Positions 17,051 to 23,310 of a stretch of 30,357 bases of DNA are shown one piece after another. Made by a program: the position numbers and the translations under genes. The notes below the pieces were generated by a model. The model did no database searches. It saw only the letters and a list, made by a program, of their open reading frames with translations, and was not told where the DNA came from. Position 1 is the first letter of the stretch. Every line of letters starts with the position of its first letter. Origin of the DNA: a virus; the IMG/VR virus record IMGVR_UViG_3300026197_000008, positions 1-30,357 of that record, one strand, 5' to 3'.

Positions 17051-17228
17051 CGTAAAAAATTATTACAAGACAAGCTACCAGTTCAGGCAAAAAACTGGCA
17101 TGTCAGCCAGCACGTTTAGAAATTGGATACAATGGGGGTTTGTGCCCATTAAATCACAAATTACTTTGCAGCAATTAACAAAAGGGGCGCTAATAGCAAA
17201 TATCGAACACGACAACATAACAAAATAA
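17037..17228 (+). CDS. Cro-like DNA-binding regulator (63 aa)
   Basis: Strong ribosome site AAGGAGG before ATG 17037. The small basic protein has a helix-turn-helix (YQFRQKTGMSASTFRNWIQWG, residues 13-33) followed by VPIKSQ and LTKGALIANIEHD; the T-K-G-A-L tail motif is typical of Cro/YdaS-type phage regulators. A distant paralogue is encoded at 23970. Lying between P1 and P2, it is the best candidate for binding the CAANTANTTG palindromes there and turning down its own transcription. Target and direction of control are inference. Confidence 0.7.
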   Translation: MTVSDVKNYYKTSYQFRQKTGMSASTFRNWIQWGFVPIKSQITLQQLTKGALIANIEHDNITK

Positions 17229-17234
17229 TTATAA

Positions 17235-17276
17235 CAAGTAGTTGACATATTAAGACCATAATAGTACAATTACTTG
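17235..17276. promoter_or_regulatory. Operator candidates O2a (CAAGTAGTTG, 17235-17244) and O2b (CAATTACTTG, 17267-17276)
   Basis: Two CAANTANTTG palindromes flank promoter P2. O2a overlaps the -35 just as O1 does at P1; O2b overlaps the -10 and the start point. Their spacing of 32 bp is about three helical turns, allowing a repressor to bridge both. Confidence 0.5.
17242..17270 (+). promoter_or_regulatory. Early promoter P2 (sigma70)
   Basis: -35 TTGACA (17242-17247), 17-bp spacer, -10 TACAAT (17265-17270). The upstream 20 bp closely resemble P1 (CAAGTAGTTGACATATTAAG against CAACTACTTGACATATAAG), suggesting duplication. Confidence 0.75.
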
Positions 17277-17310
17277 AACTAAACAAATACCTACACAACA
17301 AAGGTTACCA

Positions 17311-17505
17311 ATGACTACACAACTACAACAAGCTATCACAAAACTTAATCAACTAATTGAAGAAGCAAGGCAAGAGCAATTGCAAGGGCATGCTTGCGGT
17401 ATTGAGATTGGCAGCGTTGCTGACAAAATGGACGACTACTACAAGCTCGGGTTAGTTGATGCGCTTGAAGCATTAGAAGAAATAGCTGGCATTGAAGAAA
17501 ATTAA
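17311..17505 (+). CDS. Small acidic early protein (64 aa), function unknown
   Basis: First gene after P2, with AAAGG before ATG 17311. The protein is helical and acidic (LQQAITKLNQLIEEARQEQL then YYKLGLVDALEALEEIAGIEEN). Size and charge recall small phage regulators or inhibitors, but no motif was recognised. Confidence 0.65.
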   Translation: MTTQLQQAITKLNQLIEEARQEQLQGHACGIEIGSVADKMDDYYKLGLVDALEALEEIAGIEEN

Positions 17506-17533
17506 AAATAAAAATAACTTAGGAGTTGACACA

Positions 17534-17947
17534 ATGAACTATGAGATAACTTTCCCTGAACTGTGCGCATTAAAGCGCGAAAAGCTTGGACTTACTAAAG
17601 ATGAGGCAATGAAGCGCATTGGCTACACTAATTATCTTTATTTTGAAAAAGGAAAAGCTACCCCACGCCCGATGCTAACTAAAATTATCGAGTTTTACGG
17701 CATAACAAACGAGGAAATAGAAGCATGCAAAGACTATAAGCCTAATCAGGAAACCGAAACTAAAAGCACCACTGGCGTTAGCATTAAATCAATGCTTGAT
17801 GATATTGAAGAACTTTTTAAGAAAACCGAACAACTAACAATGAAAGGAGCGCTTGGTAAAAAGTTAATCAACGAGGCGATAGAAAAACTTAAAATAGCAG
17901 AAGAATCACTAACAGAAATATCAATACTAGATGAGCTAGTAAAATGA
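17534..17947 (+). CDS. XRE-family helix-turn-helix regulator (137 aa)
   Basis: Start at ATG 17534 behind AGGAG (8-nt spacing); a TTG at 17492 would overlap the upstream gene. Residues 5-60 form an XRE-like HTH (LCALKREKLGLTKDEAMKRIG, then YLYFEKGKATPRP and a recognition-end helix IIEFYGITNEEIEA). Residues 75-137 are a charged coiled-coil-like helix that could mediate dimerisation. No peptidase domain is present, so it is not a classical CI/LexA type. It may repress or tune the early promoters, alternatively it may act on host genes. Confidence 0.65.
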   Translation: MNYEITFPELCALKREKLGLTKDEAMKRIGYTNYLYFEKGKATPRPMLTKIIEFYGITNEEIEACKDYKPNQETETKSTTGVSIKSMLDDIEELFKKTEQLTMKGALGKKLINEAIEKLKIAEESLTEISILDELVK

Positions 17948-18234
17948 ACAACCAAGCATCAATTAATCACGAAATAAACAGAACTAAAAAAATAAAAGAA
18001 AACTTGGAGGCTGATATTTATATGCTTAATAAACAGCTAGATTACATTAATCATCGAATAGCGATGCTTGAGTGCGAGCTAAGCATTGATGCACCAGCCT
18101 TACTAAACAGTTTAAACAATATAGGGCTAGCGCTTGATGATAGCGAAGAAGGTGCGGGGCTGGCAAAGAAGAAATTAACTGATTTTTTGAGACGTTTTGC
18201 TGAGCGATACAATAAGCAGGTATCGGATTACTAA
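17944..18234 (+). CDS. Coiled-coil protein (96 aa), function unknown
   Basis: ATG overlaps the stop of the XRE gene as ATGA, so the two are co-translated. Residues 5-50 have a heptad-like pattern (EINRTKKIKENLEADIYMLNKQLDYINHRIAMLE). The rest is helical. Tight coupling to the regulator suggests a partner protein, but that is speculation. Confidence 0.6.
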   Translation: MNNQASINHEINRTKKIKENLEADIYMLNKQLDYINHRIAMLECELSIDAPALLNSLNNIGLALDDSEEGAGLAKKKLTDFLRRFAERYNKQVSDY

Positions 18235-18268
18235 CAATTTAAAAAAGCCATACTGGATGAGTTTATTA

Positions 18269-18469
18269 ATGAACAAAAATATTACCAAATTACTAAGACA
18301 AGAAGCGCGCATTTTATATGATGCGCGTCATGAGCCACGCATCACAGCGGTGAGTTACACTAAAAAGCACCGTTTTTTTAATGATGAAGCCCAAAAAGCA
18401 CTCGATGCACTTCGAGAAATGCGTACAAGTTACAGAGCCAGTGACGGCCTTGGCTCGTCTTCTTCTTGA
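18269..18469 (+). CDS. Small basic early protein (66 aa), function unknown
   Basis: I choose ATG 18269 (MNKNITKLLRQEARILYD) with GGATGAG upstream; ATG 18257 is possible. The N-terminal half is basic, the rest helical, ending in SDGLGSSSS. Its last 40 bases overlap a convergent minus-strand frame (18430-18630). No known motif. Confidence 0.45.
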   Translation: MNKNITKLLRQEARILYDARHEPRITAVSYTKKHRFFNDEAQKALDALREMRTSYRASDGLGSSSS

Positions 18470-18630
18470 TGCTCAACATGAGGCGTTGCTAGCCACTCAA
18501 ATAGCAAATCGATAGCAAGAATAATAAGCGGCTCAAACAATCTGACAGGGGCAAAAAATGAGAACTCGAACGTTAACATTACCAGCGACTGAAAAGCGCG
18601 TTTAGCATGTTTGGCTTGCTCGGCGGTCAT
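18430..18630 (-). CDS. Possible antisense small membrane protein (66 aa)
   Basis: ATG 18630 (MTAEQAKHAKRAFQ) has a good site GGGGGA upstream. A hydrophobic stretch (LVMLTFEFSFFAPVRLFEPLIILAIDLLFEWLA, printed here in parts: LVMLTFEFSFF, then LFEPLIILAIDLLFEWLA) is followed by an acidic Pro-rich tail (EEDEPRPSLAL), giving one or two membrane segments. It runs against the early operon and overlaps the 66-aa gene tail to tail by 40 nt; no promoter is evident. It could be real or a chance frame. Confidence 0.35.
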   Translation of the reverse strand: MTAEQAKHAKRAFQSLVMLTFEFSFFAPVRLFEPLIILAIDLLFEWLATPHVEHQEEDEPRPSLAL

Positions 18631-18665
18631 ATTTTCCCCCAGATTAAACACAAAACAGGTTCAAA

Positions 18666-18794
18666 ATGAAAACATTACATTACAAACATACACGAAAATT
18701 AATTGATAGTTACAAAAAAAATGAAGTTTGGAATTATGTAAAACACTTAAGAGTGATTGATTTTGTGTATTTGCGTGAATCTGACTATGTTTAA
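18666..18794 (+). CDS. Small basic protein (42 aa), function unknown
   Basis: ATG 18666 behind CAGG, coding for MKTLHYKHTRKLIDSYKKNE and then VWNYVKHLRVIDFVYLRESDYV. Composition (Lys, Tyr, His) and codon use look like a real phage protein, and it fits between its neighbours. No motif recognised. Confidence 0.45.
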   Translation: MKTLHYKHTRKLIDSYKKNEVWNYVKHLRVIDFVYLRESDYV

Positions 18795-18802
18795 TTAAGG
18801 GC

Positions 18803-18833
18803 GCTTGCGTAAGCGACTACTACCTACGCAAGC
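18803..18833. repeat. Inverted repeat GCTTGCGTA ... TACGCAAGC
   Basis: Perfect 9-bp arms with a 13-nt loop, right after the 42-aa gene. No T-run follows on either strand, so it is not a standard intrinsic terminator; an mRNA-stabilising hairpin or protein site is possible. Confidence 0.7.
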
Positions 18834-18906
18834 TGATAACTAACAACAAATAAAAGGAAGTAAGACAATGCTATGCAGTGCAGTGATTACCGTTTAATTA
18901 AACACG

Positions 18907-18935
18907 TTTTTAATTCTATTAGCAAGTAGTATATA
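18907..18935 (+). promoter_or_regulatory. Weak promoter candidate P4
   Basis: -35 TTTTTA (18907-18912), 17-bp spacer, -10 TATATA (18930-18935). The spacer carries CAAGTAGT, a partial match to the operator palindrome. It would start the leader before 19161. Confidence 0.3.
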
Positions 18936-19064
18936 AGCTGGTTATAAGCGACTGATTGCAAAAAGGATTTGATCAAAAAATAGAATAGTGTAACTTAGGG
19001 TTCCTCGGGATAGCTGCAAACTACCCCGAAGATGTTGTCTTGTCCAAAAAAACACAAAACAAAC

Positions 19065-19140
19065 GAAGTGCTTGTAGTGTACGGATAAGACCTAACCAGG
19101 TCAACACCTGCACTTGTTTAAAGTTGTAGAAATGTTGACC
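19065..19140 (+). ncRNA. Candidate structured cis-regulatory RNA with competing hairpins
   Basis: AAGTGC (19066-19071) pairs with GCACTT (19110-19115) around an inner hairpin GACCT-AACC-AGGTC (19089-19102). Alternatively GGTCAAC (19099-19105) pairs with GTTGACC (19134-19140), which breaks the inner hairpin and sits just upstream of the ribosome site AAGGAG at 19147. Two exclusive folds beside a start site are the layout of an attenuator or translational switch. No known riboswitch family was recognised. Confidence 0.4.
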
Positions 19141-19160
19141 AAACACAAGGAGATGGCAAC

Positions 19161-19319
19161 ATGACTGCACAATCACAGCATTACATCACACGCACCCAGC
19201 TATTACACAAGCTGGTAACCCTAATTGAATACCACGCACGCAGAAACGTAACTAACAATGAGTTAGGATATTTGTTTGCCCTGTGTTCGCGTTTACCCAT
19301 CAAATTAAAAGGAAGTTAA
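19161..19319 (+). CDS. Small protein before the initiator gene (52 aa), function unknown
   Basis: ATG 19161 behind AAGGAG with good spacing. It encodes MTAQSQHYITRTQLLHKLVT followed by LIEYHARRNVTNNELGYLFALC and ends PIKLKGS at 19319, two bases before the next ATG. It is helical and slightly basic. Tight coupling to the initiator gene suggests a role in replication or in setting initiator translation. Confidence 0.6.
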   Translation: MTAQSQHYITRTQLLHKLVTLIEYHARRNVTNNELGYLFALCSRLPIKLKGS

Positions 19320-19321
19320 AA

Positions 19322-20158
19322 ATGCCCGTTGAAAAACTCGAAATGAAATTAAGAAAAGAAGGTTTTGGATTTACTACGACCTTAAACGCCACAATGGATG
19401 CAATAAAAGATGCTGGCGCATACGCCATTTATCATTATTTGTGTTCTAAGCCCGAAAACTGGGTTGTTAGAATTAAGGACATTATGGCCAGGTTTAATGT
19501 TGGTCGTGAGTATGTTCAAAAAAGATTCAAAATATTAAAAGAACTCGGGTTATATGACGTTGTTAGAGAAACCGACAAAAAAGGACGATTTATTAGCTCA
19601 CACACCTTGATACGAGCGACCTGTACCCATAAGCCTGAAAACCCGTCTTACGGTAAATCCGCATTACGGAAAACCAAGCCACTTACAAATAAAAGAAGTA
19701 ATACAAATAAAAGAAGTAATACAAATACCCCTATAGTCCCCTTAAAAGGGGACAGCAACGGCAAGGTGGCTAACGCAGAAAAGCAAGAGTCCTTAGCAAC
19801 ATCGAGCAAACCGAAAAAACGGCAGAAAGTGACTAAGGAGACAGCCAAGGCATTTCATGAAGCCTGGAATGCCATCATAGCTAACCCTAATAACCCACAG
19901 CGACTACACAAGATTAAACGAGTGGGGGAAGCTAGCTACACACACGCCGTCATTAAGCAATGGCTAGACAATGGCAGAACAGTCGAGGATTATGTTCGCT
20001 ACTTGAAACACATATACGAAACACGCAAAAACTGGGTGTACTCGTCATGGGGCAATGGTTCAGTAAATACGTTTGAAACAATCACGCGGTGGAAAAATGC
20101 AGAAAAAGTAAGCGATAACGCAATAACAAGCGACTCGGAACGAAATAATAACAACTAG
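19322..20158 (+). CDS. Replication initiator, lambda O / helix-turn-helix type (278 aa)
   Basis: Start at ATG 19322 behind AAGGAAG. Residues about 30-85 form a winged helix (AIYHYLCSKPENWVVRIKDIM, then FNVGREYVQKRFKILKELGLYDVV), as in phage O-type initiators that bind the origin. A low-complexity linker (about 120-175) with a duplicated NKRSNT unit follows; the DNA there is iteron-like. The C-terminal domain (about 180-275: AFHEAWNAIIANPNN, then VEDYVRYLKHIYETRKNWVY) resembles the helicase-loader-binding end of initiator proteins. It lies directly before the helicase gene, as O lies before P or a helicase in many phages. Likely role: open the phage origin and recruit the helicase. Confidence 0.75.
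   Translation: MPVEKLEMKLRKEGFGFTTTLNATMDAIKDAGAYAIYHYLCSKPENWVVRIKDIMARFNVGREYVQKRFKILKELGLYDVVRETDKKGRFISSHTLIRATCTHKPENPSYGKSALRKTKPLTNKRSNTNKRSNTNTPIVPLKGDSNGKVANAEKQESLATSSKPKKRQKVTKETAKAFHEAWNAIIANPNNPQRLHKIKRVGEASYTHAVIKQWLDNGRTVEDYVRYLKHIYETRKNWVYSSWGNGSVNTFETITRWKNAEKVSDNAITSDSERNNNN
19685..19727 (+). repeat. 18-bp tandem direct repeats (iteron-like), 2.4 copies
   Basis: The unit ACAAATAAAAGAAGTAAT occurs at 19685 and 19703, with a third partial copy (ACAAATA) at 19721. It is AT rich and lies in the linker-coding part of the initiator gene, the same place where lambda keeps its origin iterons. Confidence 0.8.
19736..19753. repeat. Palindrome GTCCCCTTAAAAGGGGAC next to the iterons
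   Basis: 8-bp perfect arms around a 2-bp centre, beginning 9 bp after the last iteron. It may be part of the replication origin. No T-run follows, so it is not a terminator. Confidence 0.7.
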
Positions 20159-20166
20159 GAGTAATA

Positions 20167-21474
20167 ATGAGTTTACAATATGAACAAGCAGTACTCGGGA
20201 TTTTGCTAGCACAAGAGAAACTAACAAAACCCCGAGTAGTTGAGGCAATGCTGAAACTAAACAAATCACACTTTAAGCTGGAAGAGCATCAAAAGGCATT
20301 TGAGTACTTACAGCAAGCCTATTATAACGACAAACCTATTTATTTGACAGATTTTGGTACAAGTGTTGAGTATTTTTATGGCCTTGTAAAAGACAGATAC
20401 GTTACAACCAACCTAATGGCTTATGTTGACGATTTAATAAATCAAAGAGATTTGGAGGAAATAAAAGCCAAGGTAACTGATTTAAATACCCAAATAAGCG
20501 AATCTGAAAGCATTGAGGAAGCTTTTGAGCTTTGCACCTCTATACCCTACATGGTTTTAAAAAAAACGTCACAAGGGCTTTCTATTGACTCCGTACCAGA
20601 AGCTATAAAAATCCTTGATGAGGCTTTTAATAACCCTAAAGCGCTTATGCGTTACCCAACGGGCGATTTACCATTCGATGAAATATTTAGAGGAGGTGTT
20701 TTAAAACCATCGCTAAACGTCATAGCCGGGCAGTCAGGCACAGGGAAAACGACGTACGCCGCTAAACTGCTCAGTCAATTATCCATAAATAATAATTATA
20801 AGTGTGCATTTTTTAGTCTTGAAATGGACACCTATAACATCTATGAAATGTTGCTAAGTCAAAATTTAAAAATCCCTCGCAGTGATTTTTTAGTTAAAGG
20901 GCAGGAGTTTTATCAAAGGCCGCTTGATAAACTGCTATTGCATAATAACATGCACGTTTGCCACTCAAAATCGCAAACGATTGAATCAATTTTTTTAAAA
21001 GCACAGTGTTTGAAAGCTAAGTTTGGGCTGGATTTTGTGTTTATTGACTTTCTTACAGCGCTAAGCACACAAAAGAGGTGTGATTCAGAATATGCGCAAA
21101 TTAATTACATCATGCAAAATACGGCAGATATTGCAGCACAATTGGATGTTGGCGTGTTTTTGCTGGCACAGCTAAACCGTGGGGTTGTTAACAGCAAAGA
21201 CAGAAAGCCAGATCTATGCCATTTAAAAGGATCGAGTGCGATTGAAAACTTTGCAGACCATGTAATGTTTGTGCACAGGGATAAAATCACATGGCCAGAA
21301 TGTAATCACGATTATTTAGAGTTGTTAGTTAGAAAAAATCGATACGGCGAACGTGGCAGTGTTTTTTATAAAAGCCTAGAAGGCACTATTTACGACACAA
21401 ATCAACGCGAAGCGAAAAATGAAACCGATGCTTTTTTAAACAATCCAAATGTAGAAAACGATTTTAGTTTGTAA
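20167..21474 (+). CDS. DnaB-type replicative helicase (435 aa)
   Basis: Hexameric helicase for phage DNA replication. The N-terminal domain (1-110: SLQYEQAVLGILLAQEKL) matches the DnaB N-terminal helical domain. The RecA-like core shows Walker A AGQSGTGKTT (187-196), FSLEM with Glu219, Walker B VFIDF (Asp294), LLAQLNR (Gln335, Arg338), and the DnaB-style LKGSSAIENFADHVMFVHR. Arg/Lys-rich RKNRYGERG matches the fourth motif. The length is a little short of bacterial DnaB (about 470 aa), as usual for phage versions. AGGAG precedes the ATG, nine bases after the initiator stop. Confidence 0.9.
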   Translation: MSLQYEQAVLGILLAQEKLTKPRVVEAMLKLNKSHFKLEEHQKAFEYLQQAYYNDKPIYLTDFGTSVEYFYGLVKDRYVTTNLMAYVDDLINQRDLEEIKAKVTDLNTQISESESIEEAFELCTSIPYMVLKKTSQGLSIDSVPEAIKILDEAFNNPKALMRYPTGDLPFDEIFRGGVLKPSLNVIAGQSGTGKTTYAAKLLSQLSINNNYKCAFFSLEMDTYNIYEMLLSQNLKIPRSDFLVKGQEFYQRPLDKLLLHNNMHVCHSKSQTIESIFLKAQCLKAKFGLDFVFIDFLTALSTQKRCDSEYAQINYIMQNTADIAAQLDVGVFLLAQLNRGVVNSKDRKPDLCHLKGSSAIENFADHVMFVHRDKITWPECNHDYLELLVRKNRYGERGSVFYKSLEGTIYDTNQREAKNETDAFLNNPNVENDFSL

Positions 21475-21511
21475 TAACGAACTTTTTTTTAACTTTAATT
21501 ACACATTTTTG

Positions 21512-21539
21512 TTTACATAGTCCAAATAGTTGTTATAAT
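21512..21539 (+). promoter_or_regulatory. Early promoter P3 (sigma70) for the recombination genes
   Basis: -35 TTTACA (21512-21517), 16-bp spacer, perfect -10 TATAAT (21534-21539). It shares ATGCAATCAC (21538-21547) with P1 at the same position relative to the -10. It starts a second early block (21594-24692). Confidence 0.75.
21523..21532. promoter_or_regulatory. Operator candidate O3 (CAAATAGTTG)
   Basis: CAANTANTTG palindrome inside the P3 spacer, ending one base before the -10. Binding there would block polymerase, so P3 may share control with P1 and P2. Confidence 0.45.
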
Positions 21540-21593
21540 GCAATCACGCTTAAAGAGCGCAGTTACTAACAACTAAATCGGAGAAAACAGACA

Positions 21594-22007
21594 ATGTGTA
21601 AACTACAACTAACAGCTAAAAAAGAGATTATGACTAAGGAATTAATTAGCGAGCTACAACGCATTAATAAGCGTATGGCTAAAGACAAAGCACGCAAAGA
21701 GGAACTTGAGGCTGAGCTAATCAAAGCGATTGGTCACACTAAAGACGGTCAGACCAGCTACGAACTTAACGACAAGAAAATAACTATTAAAACACCGTTC
21801 ACTTGGAAGCTAGACAAAGCCAGATTTGAAGAGCTTCGCGACCAAGTGCCAAGCGATTGGGTGCGTGTTGAAAACAAATACACGCCTGTTAAACGCATTA
21901 TTGATGCTATTAACGAGCATGGCACACCAGATGAACAGCTCTTGCTTAGCGAGTTCGCAACACAGGCGCAAGGTAAACCAAGCGTTTCTATTTCTGACAA
22001 CATATAA
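21594..22007 (+). CDS. Coiled-coil phage protein upstream of the Sak4-like ATPase (137 aa)
   Basis: ATG 21594 behind GGAG (10-nt spacing); an internal ATG at 21630 is a weaker option. Residues 15-45 are coiled coil (ELISELQRINKRMAKDKARK), and the rest has a compact core with YELNDKKITIKTPFTWKLDKARFEELRDQVP. Proteins of this size and style often sit directly before Sak4-type ATPases in phage recombination cassettes. Its own function is unknown. Confidence 0.65.
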   Translation: MCKLQLTAKKEIMTKELISELQRINKRMAKDKARKEELEAELIKAIGHTKDGQTSYELNDKKITIKTPFTWKLDKARFEELRDQVPSDWVRVENKYTPVKRIIDAINEHGTPDEQLLLSEFATQAQGKPSVSISDNI

Positions 22008-22016
22008 GGCTACAAC

Positions 22017-22667
22017 ATGAACAATTCAGTATTAGTGCTCGGGGAATCGGGCACTGGTAAAAGCACAAGCATAAGAACCCTAAAACCTGCTGAAACGTTT
22101 ATTATTAGCGTCATAGGTAAACCATTGCCGTTTAAAGGCGCTCGCGATGGTTACGTGGCATTTAGTAAAGACAATGAAAAAGGCAATTTCTACGTCAATG
22201 ACAACTATCAAAATATCATTCGATGCATTAAATATGTGCAAGAAAAGCGCGAAAAAATAACCACGCTTATTATTGATGATTTTCAATACATCATGGGCAA
22301 TGAGTTTATGCGACGTGCTAGTGAAAAGGGCTTTGATAAGTTTAGCGAGATTAGCAACCACAGCTGGCTTGTGCTGGAGGCGCTTAACGCCAGCAAACGC
22401 CCGCTAACCAGCTTTGTGTTATCGCATAGCGAACGTGACGATTATGGTGTGTCTAGAGCACAAGTTATTGGCAAGCTACTAAGCTCTAAAATCAGCATGG
22501 AAGGCATGTTCACAACTGTGTTACATGCAGTGCGTAATGACGATGGGTTTTGCTTTATTACACAAAATGATGGTAATTACAGCGCTAAAACACCAATGGG
22601 CATGTTTGAGGATATGTATATCGACAATGATTTACAGTTTGTTAAAGACAGTATTGAAAACTATTAA
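22017..22667 (+). CDS. Sak4-like P-loop ATPase, recombination protein (216 aa)
   Basis: RecA-fold ATPase of the kind used by phages for single-strand annealing. Walker A GESGTGKST (9-17) and Walker B TLIIDDF (83-89, Asp87-Asp88) are clear, and the RecA-like order continues with TSFVLSHSERD. It is shorter than RecA and lacks its C-terminal domain, as in Sak4. It lies between the coiled-coil protein and an SSB-like protein, and Sak4 proteins need SSB for annealing. ATG 22017 follows AAGG. An alternative is a general AAA-type phage ATPase. Confidence 0.75.
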   Translation: MNNSVLVLGESGTGKSTSIRTLKPAETFIISVIGKPLPFKGARDGYVAFSKDNEKGNFYVNDNYQNIIRCIKYVQEKREKITTLIIDDFQYIMGNEFMRRASEKGFDKFSEISNHSWLVLEALNASKRPLTSFVLSHSERDDYGVSRAQVIGKLLSSKISMEGMFTTVLHAVRNDDGFCFITQNDGNYSAKTPMGMFEDMYIDNDLQFVKDSIENY

Positions 22668-22681
22668 TAAAAGGGGAAATA

Positions 22682-23251
22682 ATGAGCTTTTTTACATTAA
22701 GCAACGGGGAAAAACCAACGGGCGACGCTGAGAGCGCCCACGCGGCAGGTACTTTGCTTATACCGCACAACACGCAAGCCATTGCTAAAATTGACAGCTT
22801 TAAACTAATTGAGTCACAAACCAGTGACTTTCCAAGCTTTTATGCAGTTAAATTTGAGTTAATGAACACAAAATATAAAGGCTTTTATGTCACATTAAAG
22901 CTAAAACCATATGATCAAAAAAAAAGCATACAAGATCGCGCTAAACAGATGTTTGTTAGACTTTATCACTTGTGCCAACTGCAACCAGCACATAGTGGCG
23001 CACCACAAGATAACGATTTATTAATGTTTAAAGATAAAATACTTGGAATTAAAATTTTGCAATGGTTCTACCAAGGCAAAGAAGGTAATTTTGTTTCTGA
23101 AATACATAGCAGTCAAAACTATGAGTGCAAAGAGGGTGAATACTTAACGCCACCCACACCATCAGGTCAAGATGTCAAACAGCAGGAAACGGCAGATCAA
23201 GCGTTTTCACAGCAACAAACGCAAACGCTGGATGACGATATCCCATTTTAA
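22682..23251 (+). CDS. SSB-like single-stranded DNA-binding protein (189 aa)
   Basis: ATG 22682 behind AAGGGG. The N-terminal 130 residues are beta rich with a FKLIESQTSDFPSFYAVKFE section and a YKGFYVTLKLKPYD strand, as in phage DUF669-type SSB proteins. The C-terminal tail is Gln/Thr rich and disordered and ends DDDIPF, the acidic tip by which SSBs recruit partner proteins. It should coat single strands during replication and assist the Sak4-like ATPase and the exonuclease encoded next. Confidence 0.8.
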   Translation: MSFFTLSNGEKPTGDAESAHAAGTLLIPHNTQAIAKIDSFKLIESQTSDFPSFYAVKFELMNTKYKGFYVTLKLKPYDQKKSIQDRAKQMFVRLYHLCQLQPAHSGAPQDNDLLMFKDKILGIKILQWFYQGKEGNFVSEIHSSQNYECKEGEYLTPPTPSGQDVKQQETADQAFSQQQTQTLDDDIPF

Positions 23252-23310
23252 TTGTAAAAAAAATGTTAAGGAAAATACCGAACGTTACGACTTGCTGACG
23301 AGCCTGAAAA

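Larger units (their letters stand above)
18795..19160 (+). promoter_or_regulatory. Gene-poor leader upstream of the replication genes
   Basis: This 366-bp stretch holds no substantial gene. It contains a 9-bp perfect inverted repeat (18803-18833), a possible 9-codon reading frame with a good ribosome site AAGGAAG (MLCSAVITV, 18868-18897), the palindrome GTTTAATTAAAC (18892-18903), a weak promoter candidate (18907-18935), and several mutually compatible or competing hairpins between 19003 and 19140 just before the AAGGAG site of the next gene. It looks like a regulatory leader rather than decayed coding DNA. Confidence 0.45.

Noticed and set aside
18558-18605. 15-codon rightward frame with an AGGGG site
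   Set aside because: Too short to support, no neighbour coupling, and it lies within the antisense frame region.
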